NCBI GenBank assembly: GCA_947486185.1 | Contig: CANKTH010000039.1 | Span: forward strand, 1-41,428 | DNA: 41,428 bases | Direction: 5' to 3' | Source of the DNA: Deltaproteobacteria bacterium | GTDB taxonomy: Bacteria > Myxococcota_A > UBA796 > SXON01 | Shown here: positions 1 through 7,850 of the stretch, piece by piece | Numbering within the stretch: position 1 is the first letter of the stretch | Layout of the letters: each line of letters opens with the position of its first letter | The notes under the pieces: model-generated | What the model was told of the DNA's origin: nothing | Databases searched by the model: none | Seen by the model: the letters and a program-made list of their open reading frames with translations, nothing else | Program-made: the position numbers and the translations under genes

Positions 1-941
1 GAGGCCGTGAGGTGGATCGGGAGGTAGCGGGTCGCCGAGACCGCGTCGGCGAAGGCGGCCGAGAGCGGCTCGCCGAGGGAGAGATGCACCACCACCGCGG
101 CGTCTCCCAGATCGACCACCCGACGAATACGACGTACCATCTCGGCCTCACGCCAGACCCAGCCGAGAGGGGTGTCGAGCCGCCCAAGGACCTGGTCCAC
201 CATGCCGGCCGGGCTGGCAGCGGCGAGCAGCCGGCCCTCGCCGGAGTGGGCGAGCAGCGCCTGTGCCAGAGGGCTTTGGCCCCAGATCGGTGAGAGCAGG
301 CGCCGAAGGTGCCCACCGACGCCCGCAGCGCGCGGCGCCGGCGCGCGCGCCAGGAAAGCGGCTGCCTCCCCAACGCGGCGTGAAAACTCCGTCTCGTTCG
401 GTTCGTCCACCGCGAACCGGAGCAGCGGGCGAGCGAGTTGAAGGGCTTGTGCTTCCTCGGCTTCCCCACGGCTGGTCGGGCGATGGGCACCCAGGCCCCC
501 GACGACCGCGGCCGTAGTGACCGCACGAAGGCGCTCCACCGCGGCACCGGCGAGGGCCTGGTAGAATGCGAGGGAGAGCTCCCGGTCCGCGTCGAGCCCG
601 CGTGCGAGCGGCTCGTGGCCGAACACCAGGCAGCGGCTGGGCCCACGCGCACGCACATCGGCCGAGGGCACCGCCCCGTCTACAAAGGACATTTCTCCCA
701 CGATCTCGCCGCTCTCCAGGACCTGCAACACGGTCTCAGGTGAGCTCCGGCGATCCACGACCTCCAGCGCGCCCTGCTCGACGGCGAAGATGTGCGAGCT
801 CCGGATCCCGCGGCGGATGAGGACTTCTCCGGCGGCGACGTCGCGCGGGCGGCCGAGGCTCACGAGCCGGGACCAGAGGGTCGGCTCGAATCGAGAACGA
901 AAGTCCGAGCGGATGAAGCTCGCGGCGGAGGGGATGCTCAC
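1..941 (-). CDS. Partial protein with N-terminal cyclic-nucleotide-binding-like domain (C-terminus beyond window)
   Basis: The minus strand is open from a GTG at 941 to the left edge, giving about 313 codons without a stop. The first ~130 residues read like a Crp-type cNMP-binding beta-roll: GEVLIRRG near the start, then GEIVGEMSFVDG and SADVRA, the phosphate-binding-cassette position. The usual R-S/T-A of that cassette is P-S-A here, so classical cAMP binding is doubtful. The following ~180 residues are Ala/Arg/Leu-rich and I do not recognise them. No helix-turn-helix is visible in this part. The start is uncertain: an in-frame TTG at 962 is an alternative and neither has a good ribosome site. 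The protein could be a sensor or scaffold with an unknown effector domain. Confidence 0.6.
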   Translation of the reverse strand, partial: MSIPSAASFIRSDFRSRFEPTLWSRLVSLGRPRDVAAGEVLIRRGIRSSHIFAVEQGALEVVDRRSSPETVLQVLESGEIVGEMSFVDGAVPSADVRARGPSRCLVFGHEPLARGLDADRELSLAFYQALAGAAVERLRAVTTAAVVGGLGAHRPTSRGEAEEAQALQLARPLLRFAVDEPNETEFSRRVGEAAAFLARAPAPRAAGVGGHLRRLLSPIWGQSPLAQALLAHSGEGRLLAAASPAGMVDQVLGRLDTPLGWVWREAEMVRRIRRVVDLGDAAVVVHLSLGEPLSAAFADAVSATRYLPIHLTA

Positions 942-1096
942 GGCGCTACCGGGCCGCCGCAACCGATCAACGGACAGGCACGCCGGGGTGACCGCCTCGC
1001 GCGGACCAGGGGACAGGAAAAGGAAAGCGCAGCGGCGATGGGCATCATCAGGTGGCCGGGGATAGTACCACGATCCCGCTCCCCCCTGAGGCTTGG

Positions 1097-1918
1097 ATGC
1101 TGACGACGATCCTACCCCTGCTCGCCCTCCTCTCTGGCTGTAGCCCCGACAACCCGGCACCCGCCAGCGGCAAGGCCACCGAGCCCACCACCACGCCGCC
1201 CCCCGGGCCTGCGGCCCCGCTCACGGACGCCCAGGTGTCAAAGGTCCTCGCCCCTTCGCCCCTCGGGCTCCAACGGGAGGTCAAAGAAGCCGGCGTTGCG
1301 GGCTCACTCGCGAGCCTGGTGCCCCAGATGCCCGCGGCCCCGCCCGCCGCGGACAAGGACCGCGTCGCGCTGCGAACTGGCGTGGTCCTCGCCTACACCA
1401 TCCTGGGCGGGCCCGGCGTACACAAAGAGACCTTCCTGGCCCAGCTCCGGGAGGTGCGCGCCGGCATGGTCGCGCTGGGCACTGGCGCCGGCCTGTTGCA
1501 GACCATCGACAACTGCATCACCCAGGTGGAAAATGACACCGCATCCCGCGGCGATTTCCTCCAGGCCCTGGACGACGTCGCCGGCTATGCCGTGCCTGAG
1601 GAAGGTTGGGGCCCCAACGACAAAACCGGGCCGCTGCTCCAGGCCGGCGCCTGGCTCGCGGGCACCCAGCTCGTGGCCAAGGCGGTCGTCGCCTCAGGCC
1701 GCGCGGACGCCGCCGACAAGCTGCTGCGCCGCCCCGAAGTCCCGGCCTACTTCCTTGGCTACCTCAAGGGAGAGGGTGCGACGAAGGCCGAGGGCGTCGG
1801 GGCCAGCCTCCGCGCGACCCTGACCGAACTCGACACCCTGGTGCGGAAACCCAACTTGAGCCTTGAAGATGCCTCTGCCGTCGTGACGGCGACCGACGGT
1901 CTGCTGACGCTGCTCTGA
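1097..1918 (+). CDS. Predicted lipoprotein of unknown function
   Basis: I place the start at ATG 1097 because it begins a lipoprotein signal, MLTTILPLLALLSGC, with the lipobox Cys at residue 15. An in-frame start at 1052 would only add a charged leader. After the Cys comes a Pro/Thr/Ala-rich linker of ~40 residues (TEPTTTPPPGPAAP), typical of lipoproteins that extend away from a membrane. The rest, about 220 residues, looks mostly alpha-helical and Ala/Leu-rich, with one Cys (DNCITQ) and no motif I recognise. It converges on the ExbD-module gene, with a GC-rich hairpin between them. The reading frame and export are well supported; the function is unknown. Confidence 0.75.
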   Translation: MLTTILPLLALLSGCSPDNPAPASGKATEPTTTPPPGPAAPLTDAQVSKVLAPSPLGLQREVKEAGVAGSLASLVPQMPAAPPAADKDRVALRTGVVLAYTILGGPGVHKETFLAQLREVRAGMVALGTGAGLLQTIDNCITQVENDTASRGDFLQALDDVAGYAVPEEGWGPNDKTGPLLQAGAWLAGTQLVAKAVVASGRADAADKLLRRPEVPAYFLGYLKGEGATKAEGVGASLRATLTELDTLVRKPNLSLEDASAVVTATDGLLTLL

Positions 1919-1926
1919 GCGCGCCC

Positions 1927-1949
1927 GCCCCCACCGCGGCGGCGGGGGC
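1927..1949. terminator. GC-rich hairpin between convergent genes, possible terminator
   Basis: Nine-base arms (GCCCCCACC and GGCGGGGGC, one A-C mismatch) flank a five-base loop, starting nine bases after the lipoprotein stop codon at 1918. There is no T-tract on either side, so intrinsic termination is not certain. It may only insulate the convergent transcripts. Confidence 0.4.
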
Positions 1950-2012
1950 ACGACCTTCGCACGGAGCCACCGCCGTTGAACCTGCGGAGAGCCGGATGCC
2001 GACCGTCCCCTC

Positions 2013-3992
2013 TTAGAGCCGCGGGACGGGGAGCAGATCGCCTTCACGGACGGGGCTGGTTGAGGGCAGCTTGGGCCCGGTCCAGCTGCTCACGGGGCGA
2101 CCGAAGACCAGGCCACGCAGCACATCGTCGGTCTTGGGGCGGTCACCCACAAGCCACAAGGTCCCGTCCTGCTTCTGGAGCACCATCGTGCAGGTGCTCG
2201 CCCCGCAGCTCTCGTAATAGGCGGCCTGGTCAACCAGCTCGACCACCGTTCCTTCGCCTTTCGTCGGGTACATCGTGTAACGTCCCTGGATGTTGACCTC
2301 GAGGCGCGCGGGGACGTTGGGCGTCTTGGTCGGCGCTGCGACCCCGCCGACGCTCGCGTTTTCTACCGCGATGAGGCCGATGCTCTCGTACTCCATCGCA
2401 TAGAGGGCGCCGAGCGCCCGCACCACCCCCGCCAATGAGGCGTCGGCGGACACCGCGAGCTGCGCCCGACCCCGGCCGTTGGTCTTCAGATCGGCCGCGA
2501 GGATGGCCTGCAAAAACCGGCCGTTTGGCGGCTCTTCGGTCGGCGCACGGGCCAGGAGCGTCTTGGCGCGGGTCAGGCTCACGTAGCCCTTCCCCAACCG
2601 CACGTGTACGGTCTGCGGGCCATTGGCGTCGGTGAGCGGCGGGCTGAAGACCAGGCCTCGAAGCTGACCATCGGCCTTCGCTCGGATCGCGATACCGATG
2701 CGGCTGAAGCCCGCCTTCCGCGCCCGATCCACCAGATCGAGGAACGTGACGGCGTCCGTACTGACATCGAGGTGGAGCATGAGGAGCCCGCGGGAGAGCG
2801 TGCTCCTCCAAGCCGTCAGGGTGCTGTCGAGCGCGTCGGCGGCGATCTCCTTGCCTTCAAAATAGAGCTTGCCCTGCGCGGTACGCACGACCGCCGCATG
2901 GGCCTCGACCACAGGCCTCGCATCCGCAACAGCGGGCACGTTGACCCAGGACTGCGGGGCGACGCCAAACCGGAAGCCGCTCCCCGTAGTGGCCACGTCC
3001 ACCTTGGCGATCGCGACGAGCTCGCCGGTGCGCTTCGAAGGCTTGCCCGTGGGTAGGTCGGTCACTGCCGCACGGACCGGCCGACTGAACAAAAACCGGC
3101 GCTCAAGCGCGTCTTCGGCCAACGTCACCTTCCCCGCGAGGTAGCGTTTCCCCTCGGCGTCGACCGCCGCGAGCATACAGGTCTCCTTCTTCTTGCAGTC
3201 GAGCTCCCAAGCACGCACCGCGTTGGCCTCGACCTCGCCCTTCCCATCGCCGCCTTCCCAGGAAAATCCGCCATCCGGCGCGATGTTGAACGTCCGGGTC
3301 GCGACCAGCCCGGTCGAGACCGCCTCGGCGGCGGCGTTACGCGGCGGGATCTGGGAGGGACGCCACGACACGTCCACCTGGCCGTAGCCGAGATCGCGGA
3401 GGCGCTGCAGGATCGCGGCGCCGTCGGCCCAGGAGACCTCATCATCCACGAGCAGGTGAGCCGCGGTGCCCGCGGGGTTCTTCGACCGATCGACGTTCAG
3501 GAGGGCGTCGAACGTCGCTACGTCACGAACGTTGTCCTTCCGCTTGATCTCCAACCAGACCGAGGCCCCCGCGCGTTGGAGGAACACCGCGTCCGGGGTG
3601 ACCCGCACCTGGAGCGTGTGCGGCGCGAGCGCGAACTCACCGACATGTACGCCGAAGGCGAGCGTCGTCACCGCGTCGGCCGCACCGCCGGCGAGCTCGA
3701 CCTGGCTGGCGCCGCCAGCCGCCACTCGCGCCACGACGCTCCGGAGCTTGCCAAAGGTCTGCGCCTGATCCACGAGGATTGGGCCGGCGGGCAAGGTGCG
3801 GGCCGAGCCCAACCAGTCCAGCTGCTCGGCGTCACCGACGTAGAGCTGCGCGGTGTTGGTGAGGGTGATGGCCTCCCCGGCGCCCGGGGGGCCGCCCTTG
3901 AGCTCAGGCAGCAGGATCGGCGCGGCGGCGCGCACCCCCGCGCCAAGCAGGGTGAGGGCAAAAAGCACGACGAGGGGACGAGGGCGTGGCAT
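2013..3992 (-). CDS. Secreted protein made of tandem ExbD/TolR-like periplasmic modules
   Basis: The start at ATG 3992 gives 659 aa beginning MPRPRPLVVLFALTLLGAG, a signal peptide ending near Ala-Ala at 22-24; the frame further upstream overlaps the divergent dehydrogenase. Four regions (about residues 43-102, 126-210, 365-440 and 460-545) resemble the ExbD/TolR periplasmic fold. The clearest is the third: GKLYFEGKEI, then LMLHLDVSTDAVTFLDLVD, then RKAGFSRIGIAI. After each pair comes a beta-rich module with two Cys (CKKKETC at 266-272, CGASTC at 596-601) and a Leu-x-Phe-x-x-Pro segment. The protein therefore looks like two copies of ExbD-ExbD-Cys module. Unlike true ExbD it has no membrane anchor, and no ExbB is nearby. 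The fold assignment is inference; the function is unknown. Confidence 0.7.
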   Translation of the reverse strand: MPRPRPLVVLFALTLLGAGVRAAAPILLPELKGGPPGAGEAITLTNTAQLYVGDAEQLDWLGSARTLPAGPILVDQAQTFGKLRSVVARVAAGGASQVELAGGAADAVTTLAFGVHVGEFALAPHTLQVRVTPDAVFLQRAGASVWLEIKRKDNVRDVATFDALLNVDRSKNPAGTAAHLLVDDEVSWADGAAILQRLRDLGYGQVDVSWRPSQIPPRNAAAEAVSTGLVATRTFNIAPDGGFSWEGGDGKGEVEANAVRAWELDCKKKETCMLAAVDAEGKRYLAGKVTLAEDALERRFLFSRPVRAAVTDLPTGKPSKRTGELVAIAKVDVATTGSGFRFGVAPQSWVNVPAVADARPVVEAHAAVVRTAQGKLYFEGKEIAADALDSTLTAWRSTLSRGLLMLHLDVSTDAVTFLDLVDRARKAGFSRIGIAIRAKADGQLRGLVFSPPLTDANGPQTVHVRLGKGYVSLTRAKTLLARAPTEEPPNGRFLQAILAADLKTNGRGRAQLAVSADASLAGVVRALGALYAMEYESIGLIAVENASVGGVAAPTKTPNVPARLEVNIQGRYTMYPTKGEGTVVELVDQAAYYESCGASTCTMVLQKQDGTLWLVGDRPKTDDVLRGLVFGRPVSSWTGPKLPSTSPVREGDLLPVPRL

Positions 3993-4082
3993 TGTCGCTC
4001 CTAAGGCCGGCCGCCAAGCTATCCTGTTGTGGCGCCGAGGTAGCGTGCCCGCGCCCCGTCGACCGAAATTCCTGGAGTGCCC

Positions 4083-5000
4083 GTGTCCCTGTACGCGATG
4101 TTTGTCCCCAATGGTCCGAGCGGTTTCGGATATCGAAGCACCGCCGAAGAGGTGAGCCAGGGTCTCGAGCTGAGCGGCAAGAACGTCCTCGTCACCGGCT
4201 GCAACTCCGGCCTGGGCTTGGAGACCGCGCGGGTGCTGGCGCTCAGGGGGGCCCGGGTCCTGGGAACCGCGAGAACCCTCGAAAAGGCCAAGCAAACTCT
4301 TACAGATTCGCGTGCGGTGCCGTTGGAGTGTGAGCTCTCGGACCCTCGGAGCGTCTACGCCTGCGTAGAGGCGGTCCGCGCTTCGGGGCTACGCCTCGAC
4401 GCGATCATCGCCAACGCGGGCATCATGGCGCTCCCGGAGCTGAAGCAGGCCCACGGCATCGAGCTCCAGCTCTTTACCAATCATATCGGTCATTTTCTGC
4501 TCATCACCGGCCTGCTCGACGCGCTCTCCGACACCGGTCGGGTGGTGATGGTGTCGAGCGCCGCCCACAAACGGGCACCCTCCGCCGGCGTGGAGCTGGA
4601 CAACCTCTCGGGCGAGCGTGGCTACCAGCCCTGGCGGGCTTATGGTCAGTCAAAGATGGCGAATCTCCTGTTTGCCAAGGAGCTCGCCCGTCGCTTCGCC
4701 GACAGCGGGCGCATCGCCCTCGCGCTGCACCCTGGGGTGATCGCCACCAACCTGACCCGCAACGTGTCTCCCCTCCTGGCGCAGGCGTGGGCGGTCTCCG
4801 GACCCCTGGCGCTCAAGAGCCTCGGCCAGGGCGCCGCGACCCAAGTCTTCGCGGCGGTCCATCCCGGGGCTGTCGGACTCAACGGCGCCTATCTCTCGGA
4901 CTGCAACGTCGCCAAGCCACGCGCGGACGCCAACAACGCCGACCTCGCCCGCCGCCTCTGGGAGGCGAGCGCGTCGATCGCCGCGGGTCTGCCGCGCTGA
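4083..5000 (+). CDS. Short-chain dehydrogenase/reductase (SDR)
   Basis: This is a classical NAD(P)-dependent SDR. It shows the Rossmann glycine motif TGCNSGLG about residues 39-46, the NAG motif in IIANAGIM, the catalytic Ser in VMVSSAA, and the active-site YGQSK (Y-x-x-x-K) followed by a helix. The length of ~305 aa and the leader FGYRSTAEEV before the first strand match WW-oxidoreductase/retinol-dehydrogenase-like bacterial SDRs. GTG 4083 is chosen because GGAG lies five bases upstream; GTG 4077 or ATG 4098 are possible. The gene is divergent from the ExbD-module gene across 90 bp, which probably holds both promoters. The substrate cannot be read from sequence. Confidence 0.85.
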   Translation: MSLYAMFVPNGPSGFGYRSTAEEVSQGLELSGKNVLVTGCNSGLGLETARVLALRGARVLGTARTLEKAKQTLTDSRAVPLECELSDPRSVYACVEAVRASGLRLDAIIANAGIMALPELKQAHGIELQLFTNHIGHFLLITGLLDALSDTGRVVMVSSAAHKRAPSAGVELDNLSGERGYQPWRAYGQSKMANLLFAKELARRFADSGRIALALHPGVIATNLTRNVSPLLAQAWAVSGPLALKSLGQGAATQVFAAVHPGAVGLNGAYLSDCNVAKPRADANNADLARRLWEASASIAAGLPR

Positions 5001-5056
5001 CCGTGCGGCCACGTGCGGCCAGGAGGGCGCCGGACGGGAGTGGCTCCTGCTCGGGC

Positions 5057-6271
5057 TCAGTTGGCCTTGTGCCAGCTCCAGAAGGGGTCAGCCCAGGTCG
5101 CCGAGTCCGGGCTGACCGGCTGCTTCGGGTAGGAAGGCGCCACCCACTCCGTGCTTCGGCCGGTGTAGCCGTCGACTACGAGGCTGGAGACCGCGTCGGC
5201 GTCACGGTACACCGCGTCGATCTGCGACCGGATTGCGCGGACGTCGCTGTCGGTGATCTGGCCACTGGATGTCGCTTTGTAGAACTGGACGGTCACGCGG
5301 ACCGGGTAGCGGCTGTCCCGCTCGACCGCGAGGCCGTTGAGCTCGGTAAATGGACCCTCAACCTGACCATGACTCACGACCGCGGTCTCCACGTCGGACC
5401 GTTTGGCGGCGGCGCCCATCGGGGCCGCGGAGGGTGCAGCCGCCATCTCGTCCGCACCGAGGTCGTAGCCGCGCGTCTGGGCCCGCTGTTTGAGCGGGAC
5501 CTGGATCACCATGACCACATCCAGGCCGGTGTCGGGCGAGTCGGCAGGCACCACGATGCCCTGCTCCGCGGCCCAATCGGAGAGCCGGGTGGCGGTAAAG
5601 GGTGCCCGCTCGCCGTTATCGTTGAAAAACAGGGGCTCGGAGAGGTAGCCGCCGCCGTTCTCGATCACCTGCATGCTGGTGCCCTCGCGGGTGGCGGTGA
5701 TGGTGAGCACGGCCGGGTTGCCCGGGTAGGACTGGTAGTTGTAGATGACGGGGGTGAAGGTGGCCTCGCCCGAGCGCGGGATAGGCAAGAAACAGGCCTG
5801 CGCGGAGACGATCACCGCGTCGTCGCGGCTGGACCACAAAGAGTGGCGCGAGCCGGCCCAGCTATAGGGATCATGAAGGTAGGACCTCGGGCTTTGGAGC
5901 AGGTCCGCGAGGCTCACGGTCCACAGGCTCCGGCCGCGGCTGTTGCCTACGCGAAGCCGCAGATCATCGGCGTCGATATCGCCGGTGAGATCGGTGTAGT
6001 TGTCGAAACGCACCACCGGCATCGGGTGAAGCGCGCCGCGTGGATCTCGCACACCGATGGTCATGTCGCTGATGTTGGGTCCCCAGACCGATCCCTTGCT
6101 CCGCGCAGTGTCCTCCCACGTGACATTGACGAGGCTGAGGCCGTGGCGCCGAACGAGGCTCTGGGCCGTCGAGTCCCACACCATCGCCTCCACCCGGGAG
6201 ATGGTGTCATTAAACGCGCGTTCAATCGAGGTAGACGCGAAGGTGCTGGTGGCAAGGAGCAAGCTGAGCAT
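5057..6271 (-). CDS. Secreted protein of unknown function
   Basis: The 404-aa frame begins MLSLLLATSTFASTSIERA, a short hydrophobic signal with an A-S/A-type cleavage near residue 13. The mature part is mixed alpha/beta, with regions such as PVIYNYQSYPGNPAVLTI and TREGTSMQVIENGGG that look like an edge-strand-rich globular domain. An Ala/Pro-rich segment (EMAAAPSAAPMGAAAK) precedes a C-terminal part ending WADPFWSWHKAN. There is a single Cys (SAQACFLP). I recognise the general look of a conserved hypothetical secreted family but no named domain. It converges on the dehydrogenase with a 56-bp gap. Export is likely; the role is not known. Confidence 0.75.
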   Translation of the reverse strand: MLSLLLATSTFASTSIERAFNDTISRVEAMVWDSTAQSLVRRHGLSLVNVTWEDTARSKGSVWGPNISDMTIGVRDPRGALHPMPVVRFDNYTDLTGDIDADDLRLRVGNSRGRSLWTVSLADLLQSPRSYLHDPYSWAGSRHSLWSSRDDAVIVSAQACFLPIPRSGEATFTPVIYNYQSYPGNPAVLTITATREGTSMQVIENGGGYLSEPLFFNDNGERAPFTATRLSDWAAEQGIVVPADSPDTGLDVVMVIQVPLKQRAQTRGYDLGADEMAAAPSAAPMGAAAKRSDVETAVVSHGQVEGPFTELNGLAVERDSRYPVRVTVQFYKATSSGQITDSDVRAIRSQIDAVYRDADAVSSLVVDGYTGRSTEWVAPSYPKQPVSPDSATWADPFWSWHKAN

Positions 6272-6742
6272 CGGTTTCTCCGGTTCGGCGCGAGAACGGA
6301 GGGGCGGGCTCAGAGCTTACAGGCGGGGAGAAGGCCCGGAGGCGGAAATCGGGGGAACCAGGAGATGGGCGCTGCCGAGCGCAGCGTCGTATCGGACAGG
6401 ACACGTGGAAGCATGGGAGCCCCCGACAGGGCCCACCCCTGGTGATGCGTGGAAATCAAAGAGGGAAGTCGGAGAGTACGGGTGGAGGGGAGGCGGGGAG
6501 CCCCGGATCCTCCTCCGGGCGCAGCACCCATTTTGTAGCGCACCCCCGGGCCCTTCGCAAGCCGCCGCCCACGAAAAGTCCAGCGATGAGGCGCACAGTT
6601 GAGGAATCCGGCTGACGGGTCGATAACTTCGCCAAACCTATGGATAAGTACGCATTAGACCCATAAAACCATTACTTTTTCCATGGATAACCTTGTGGAG
6701 GAACCCTCGCCGAGTCGTCAGCCACTTCGCGGCGTCCGCGGC
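6272..6742. other. Intergenic stretch with an AT-rich island
   Basis: No convincing gene is seen in this ~470 bp between two minus-strand genes. Most is GC-rich and purine-biased on the plus strand. Bases ~6621-6700 are strikingly AT-rich for this genome. That part holds two copies of ATGGATAA (6640-6647 and 6683-6690) 43 bp apart, whose complements read TTATCCAT, close to a DnaA-box core. It may carry the promoter of the 5057-6271 gene, but I cannot assign -35/-10 boxes with confidence. Confidence 0.5.
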
Positions 6743-7483
6743 TTATGGAGAACCTTCAGACACCGCCGGGGGCAGGCTGCGGAGCAGCTCCTGCGCGGCG
6801 GGATCGTCGTTGAGGACCTCACGGGCCAGCGCCTGATCGGCCGGGGACAGCCGGGGCCACTCCTCGGCGACCACCCGGCGAAGCTCGGAACGAAGGAGGA
6901 TCTGCGCCTGTTCTCGACCACCCTTCCCCCACACCATGCCATCGACCCTGATCGCGGCGTCGGCTCGGTCGGCGTCGCGGTAGAGGCTGAGCTCGCCCTC
7001 GAGATGGCAGAGGTTCTGCCCACTGAAGTGGAGGATGACCAGGCTCGGGGTGAGGCGACGGGTCGCGCCCGGGTCGCCCGCGGGGGGAAGGGCGAGGACG
7101 TCGCCGATACAGGCGCGCAGCACCGCGCCGACTGAGGTCCACGTGGCCGGTCGGATCGGTCCGAGCTCGTGGAGCTTGGCGGAGAAGGCGAGGTGAACGC
7201 CCGCCCGGTGAAGGTAGATGCGGTGGACCCCCGAGGACCACTCCTCGACAAAACAAGCCTCTCCACTCGGACTCTCCATCATCTCCCGTAGGACGGCGCA
7301 CCGGTCGGCGACGAGCGGCGCGGCAGCGGACAGGGCGGGCAGCTCGAGCCCCGCGGGCGTCGCGCGGCCCGAGAGCACATAGACGGCAGGAGGAGGGGGC
7401 GGCTGCACGCTCGCCGCGGGGTCCGAGGGGGCGACCCCCTGCTCAAAAGGCAGGTTACAGGCTAACAGAGCGATTAGGAGCAC
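6743..7483 (-). CDS. Predicted lipoprotein of unknown function
   Basis: The reading frame stays open back to 7639, but that extension is the antisense translation of the tRNA-Thr gene and is spurious. The likely start is GTG 7483, giving MLLIALLAC with a lipobox Cys at residue 9; a CTG at 7501 would give a more normal signal, MSRVAPVLLIALLAC. A perfect TATAAT lies on this strand at 7532-7537. The mature protein has a Pro-rich linker (PPPPPAVYVL), a region with several Cys (DRCAVL, GEACFVEEW, LRACIGD, NLCHLEG) and a helical acidic C-terminus (LSPADQALAREVLNDD). No known domain is recognised. Lipidation is inferred from the lipobox and the signal is unusually short. Confidence 0.65.
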   Translation of the reverse strand: MLLIALLACNLPFEQGVAPSDPAASVQPPPPPAVYVLSGRATPAGLELPALSAAAPLVADRCAVLREMMESPSGEACFVEEWSSGVHRIYLHRAGVHLAFSAKLHELGPIRPATWTSVGAVLRACIGDVLALPPAGDPGATRRLTPSLVILHFSGQNLCHLEGELSLYRDADRADAAIRVDGMVWGKGGREQAQILLRSELRRVVAEEWPRLSPADQALAREVLNDDPAAQELLRSLPPAVSEGSP

Positions 7484-7512
7484 TGGGGCGACCCGGGACA
7501 GTGGCGACGGGT

Positions 7513-7539
7513 TTGACGGAAGGGAGCCGGGATTATAGG
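7513..7539 (+). promoter_or_regulatory. Probable promoter of tRNA-Thr
   Basis: TTGACG at 7513-7518 and TATAGG at 7534-7539 are separated by 15 bp. A start point near 7546 would leave a leader of about six bases before the tRNA 5' end at 7552. The same AT-rich core (ATTATA) read on the minus strand gives a perfect TATAAT for the divergent lipoprotein gene. Confidence 0.5.
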
Positions 7540-7551
7540 AGGCGACGGCTC

Positions 7552-7624
7552 GCCGGGGTAGCTCAGTTGGTAGAGCAGCTGATTCGTAATCAGCAGGTCG
7601 ACGGTTCAAGTCCGTTCTTCGGCT
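7552..7624 (+). tRNA. tRNA-Thr(CGT)
   Basis: The 73-base cloverleaf folds completely. The acceptor arms are GCCGGGG (7552-7558) and CTTCGGC (7617-7623) with discriminator T; the D arm is GCTC/GAGC; the anticodon arm is GCTGA/TCAGC with loop TTCGTAA, anticodon CGT; the variable loop is AGGTC; the T arm is GACGG/CCGTT with loop TTCAAGT. CGT reads ACG, so the tRNA is threonine. The 3' CCA is not encoded. A strong terminator follows. Confidence 0.95.
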
Positions 7625-7637
7625 TTCGATACAATCC

Positions 7638-7679
7638 ACGCTCGCTCCTGTAGCCTACAGGGCGAGCGTTGGTGCTTTT
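7638..7679 (+). terminator. Rho-independent terminator after tRNA-Thr
   Basis: A 13-bp stem (ACGCTCGC, one bulged T, CCTGT; loop AGCCT; ACAGGGCGAGCGT) spans 7638-7669. It is followed by a short T-run (TTTT at 7676-7679). Its position 13 bases after the tRNA fits termination of the tRNA transcript. Confidence 0.75.
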
Positions 7680-7850
7680 GGGGTCGCTGAGGGTCGCCGC
7701 TTTCGATCGCATCCCGCGGCCCTGTCCCGCGGATTGGAACAGCCCGTCGGATGGGCGCGCCCGCAGCTCCCCGACACGGGGACTCGCGGCCCAGAGCGTC
7801 CCGCCCAAGCGGGGCGCAGCGGGATCGGCGGCCACCAGGACGAGGCGGTC

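Noticed and set aside
4787..6445. Plus-strand frame of ~550 codons over the unknown secreted protein
   Set aside because: Arg/Gly-rich with no motifs and it overlaps both the SDR end and the secreted gene, which has a signal peptide.
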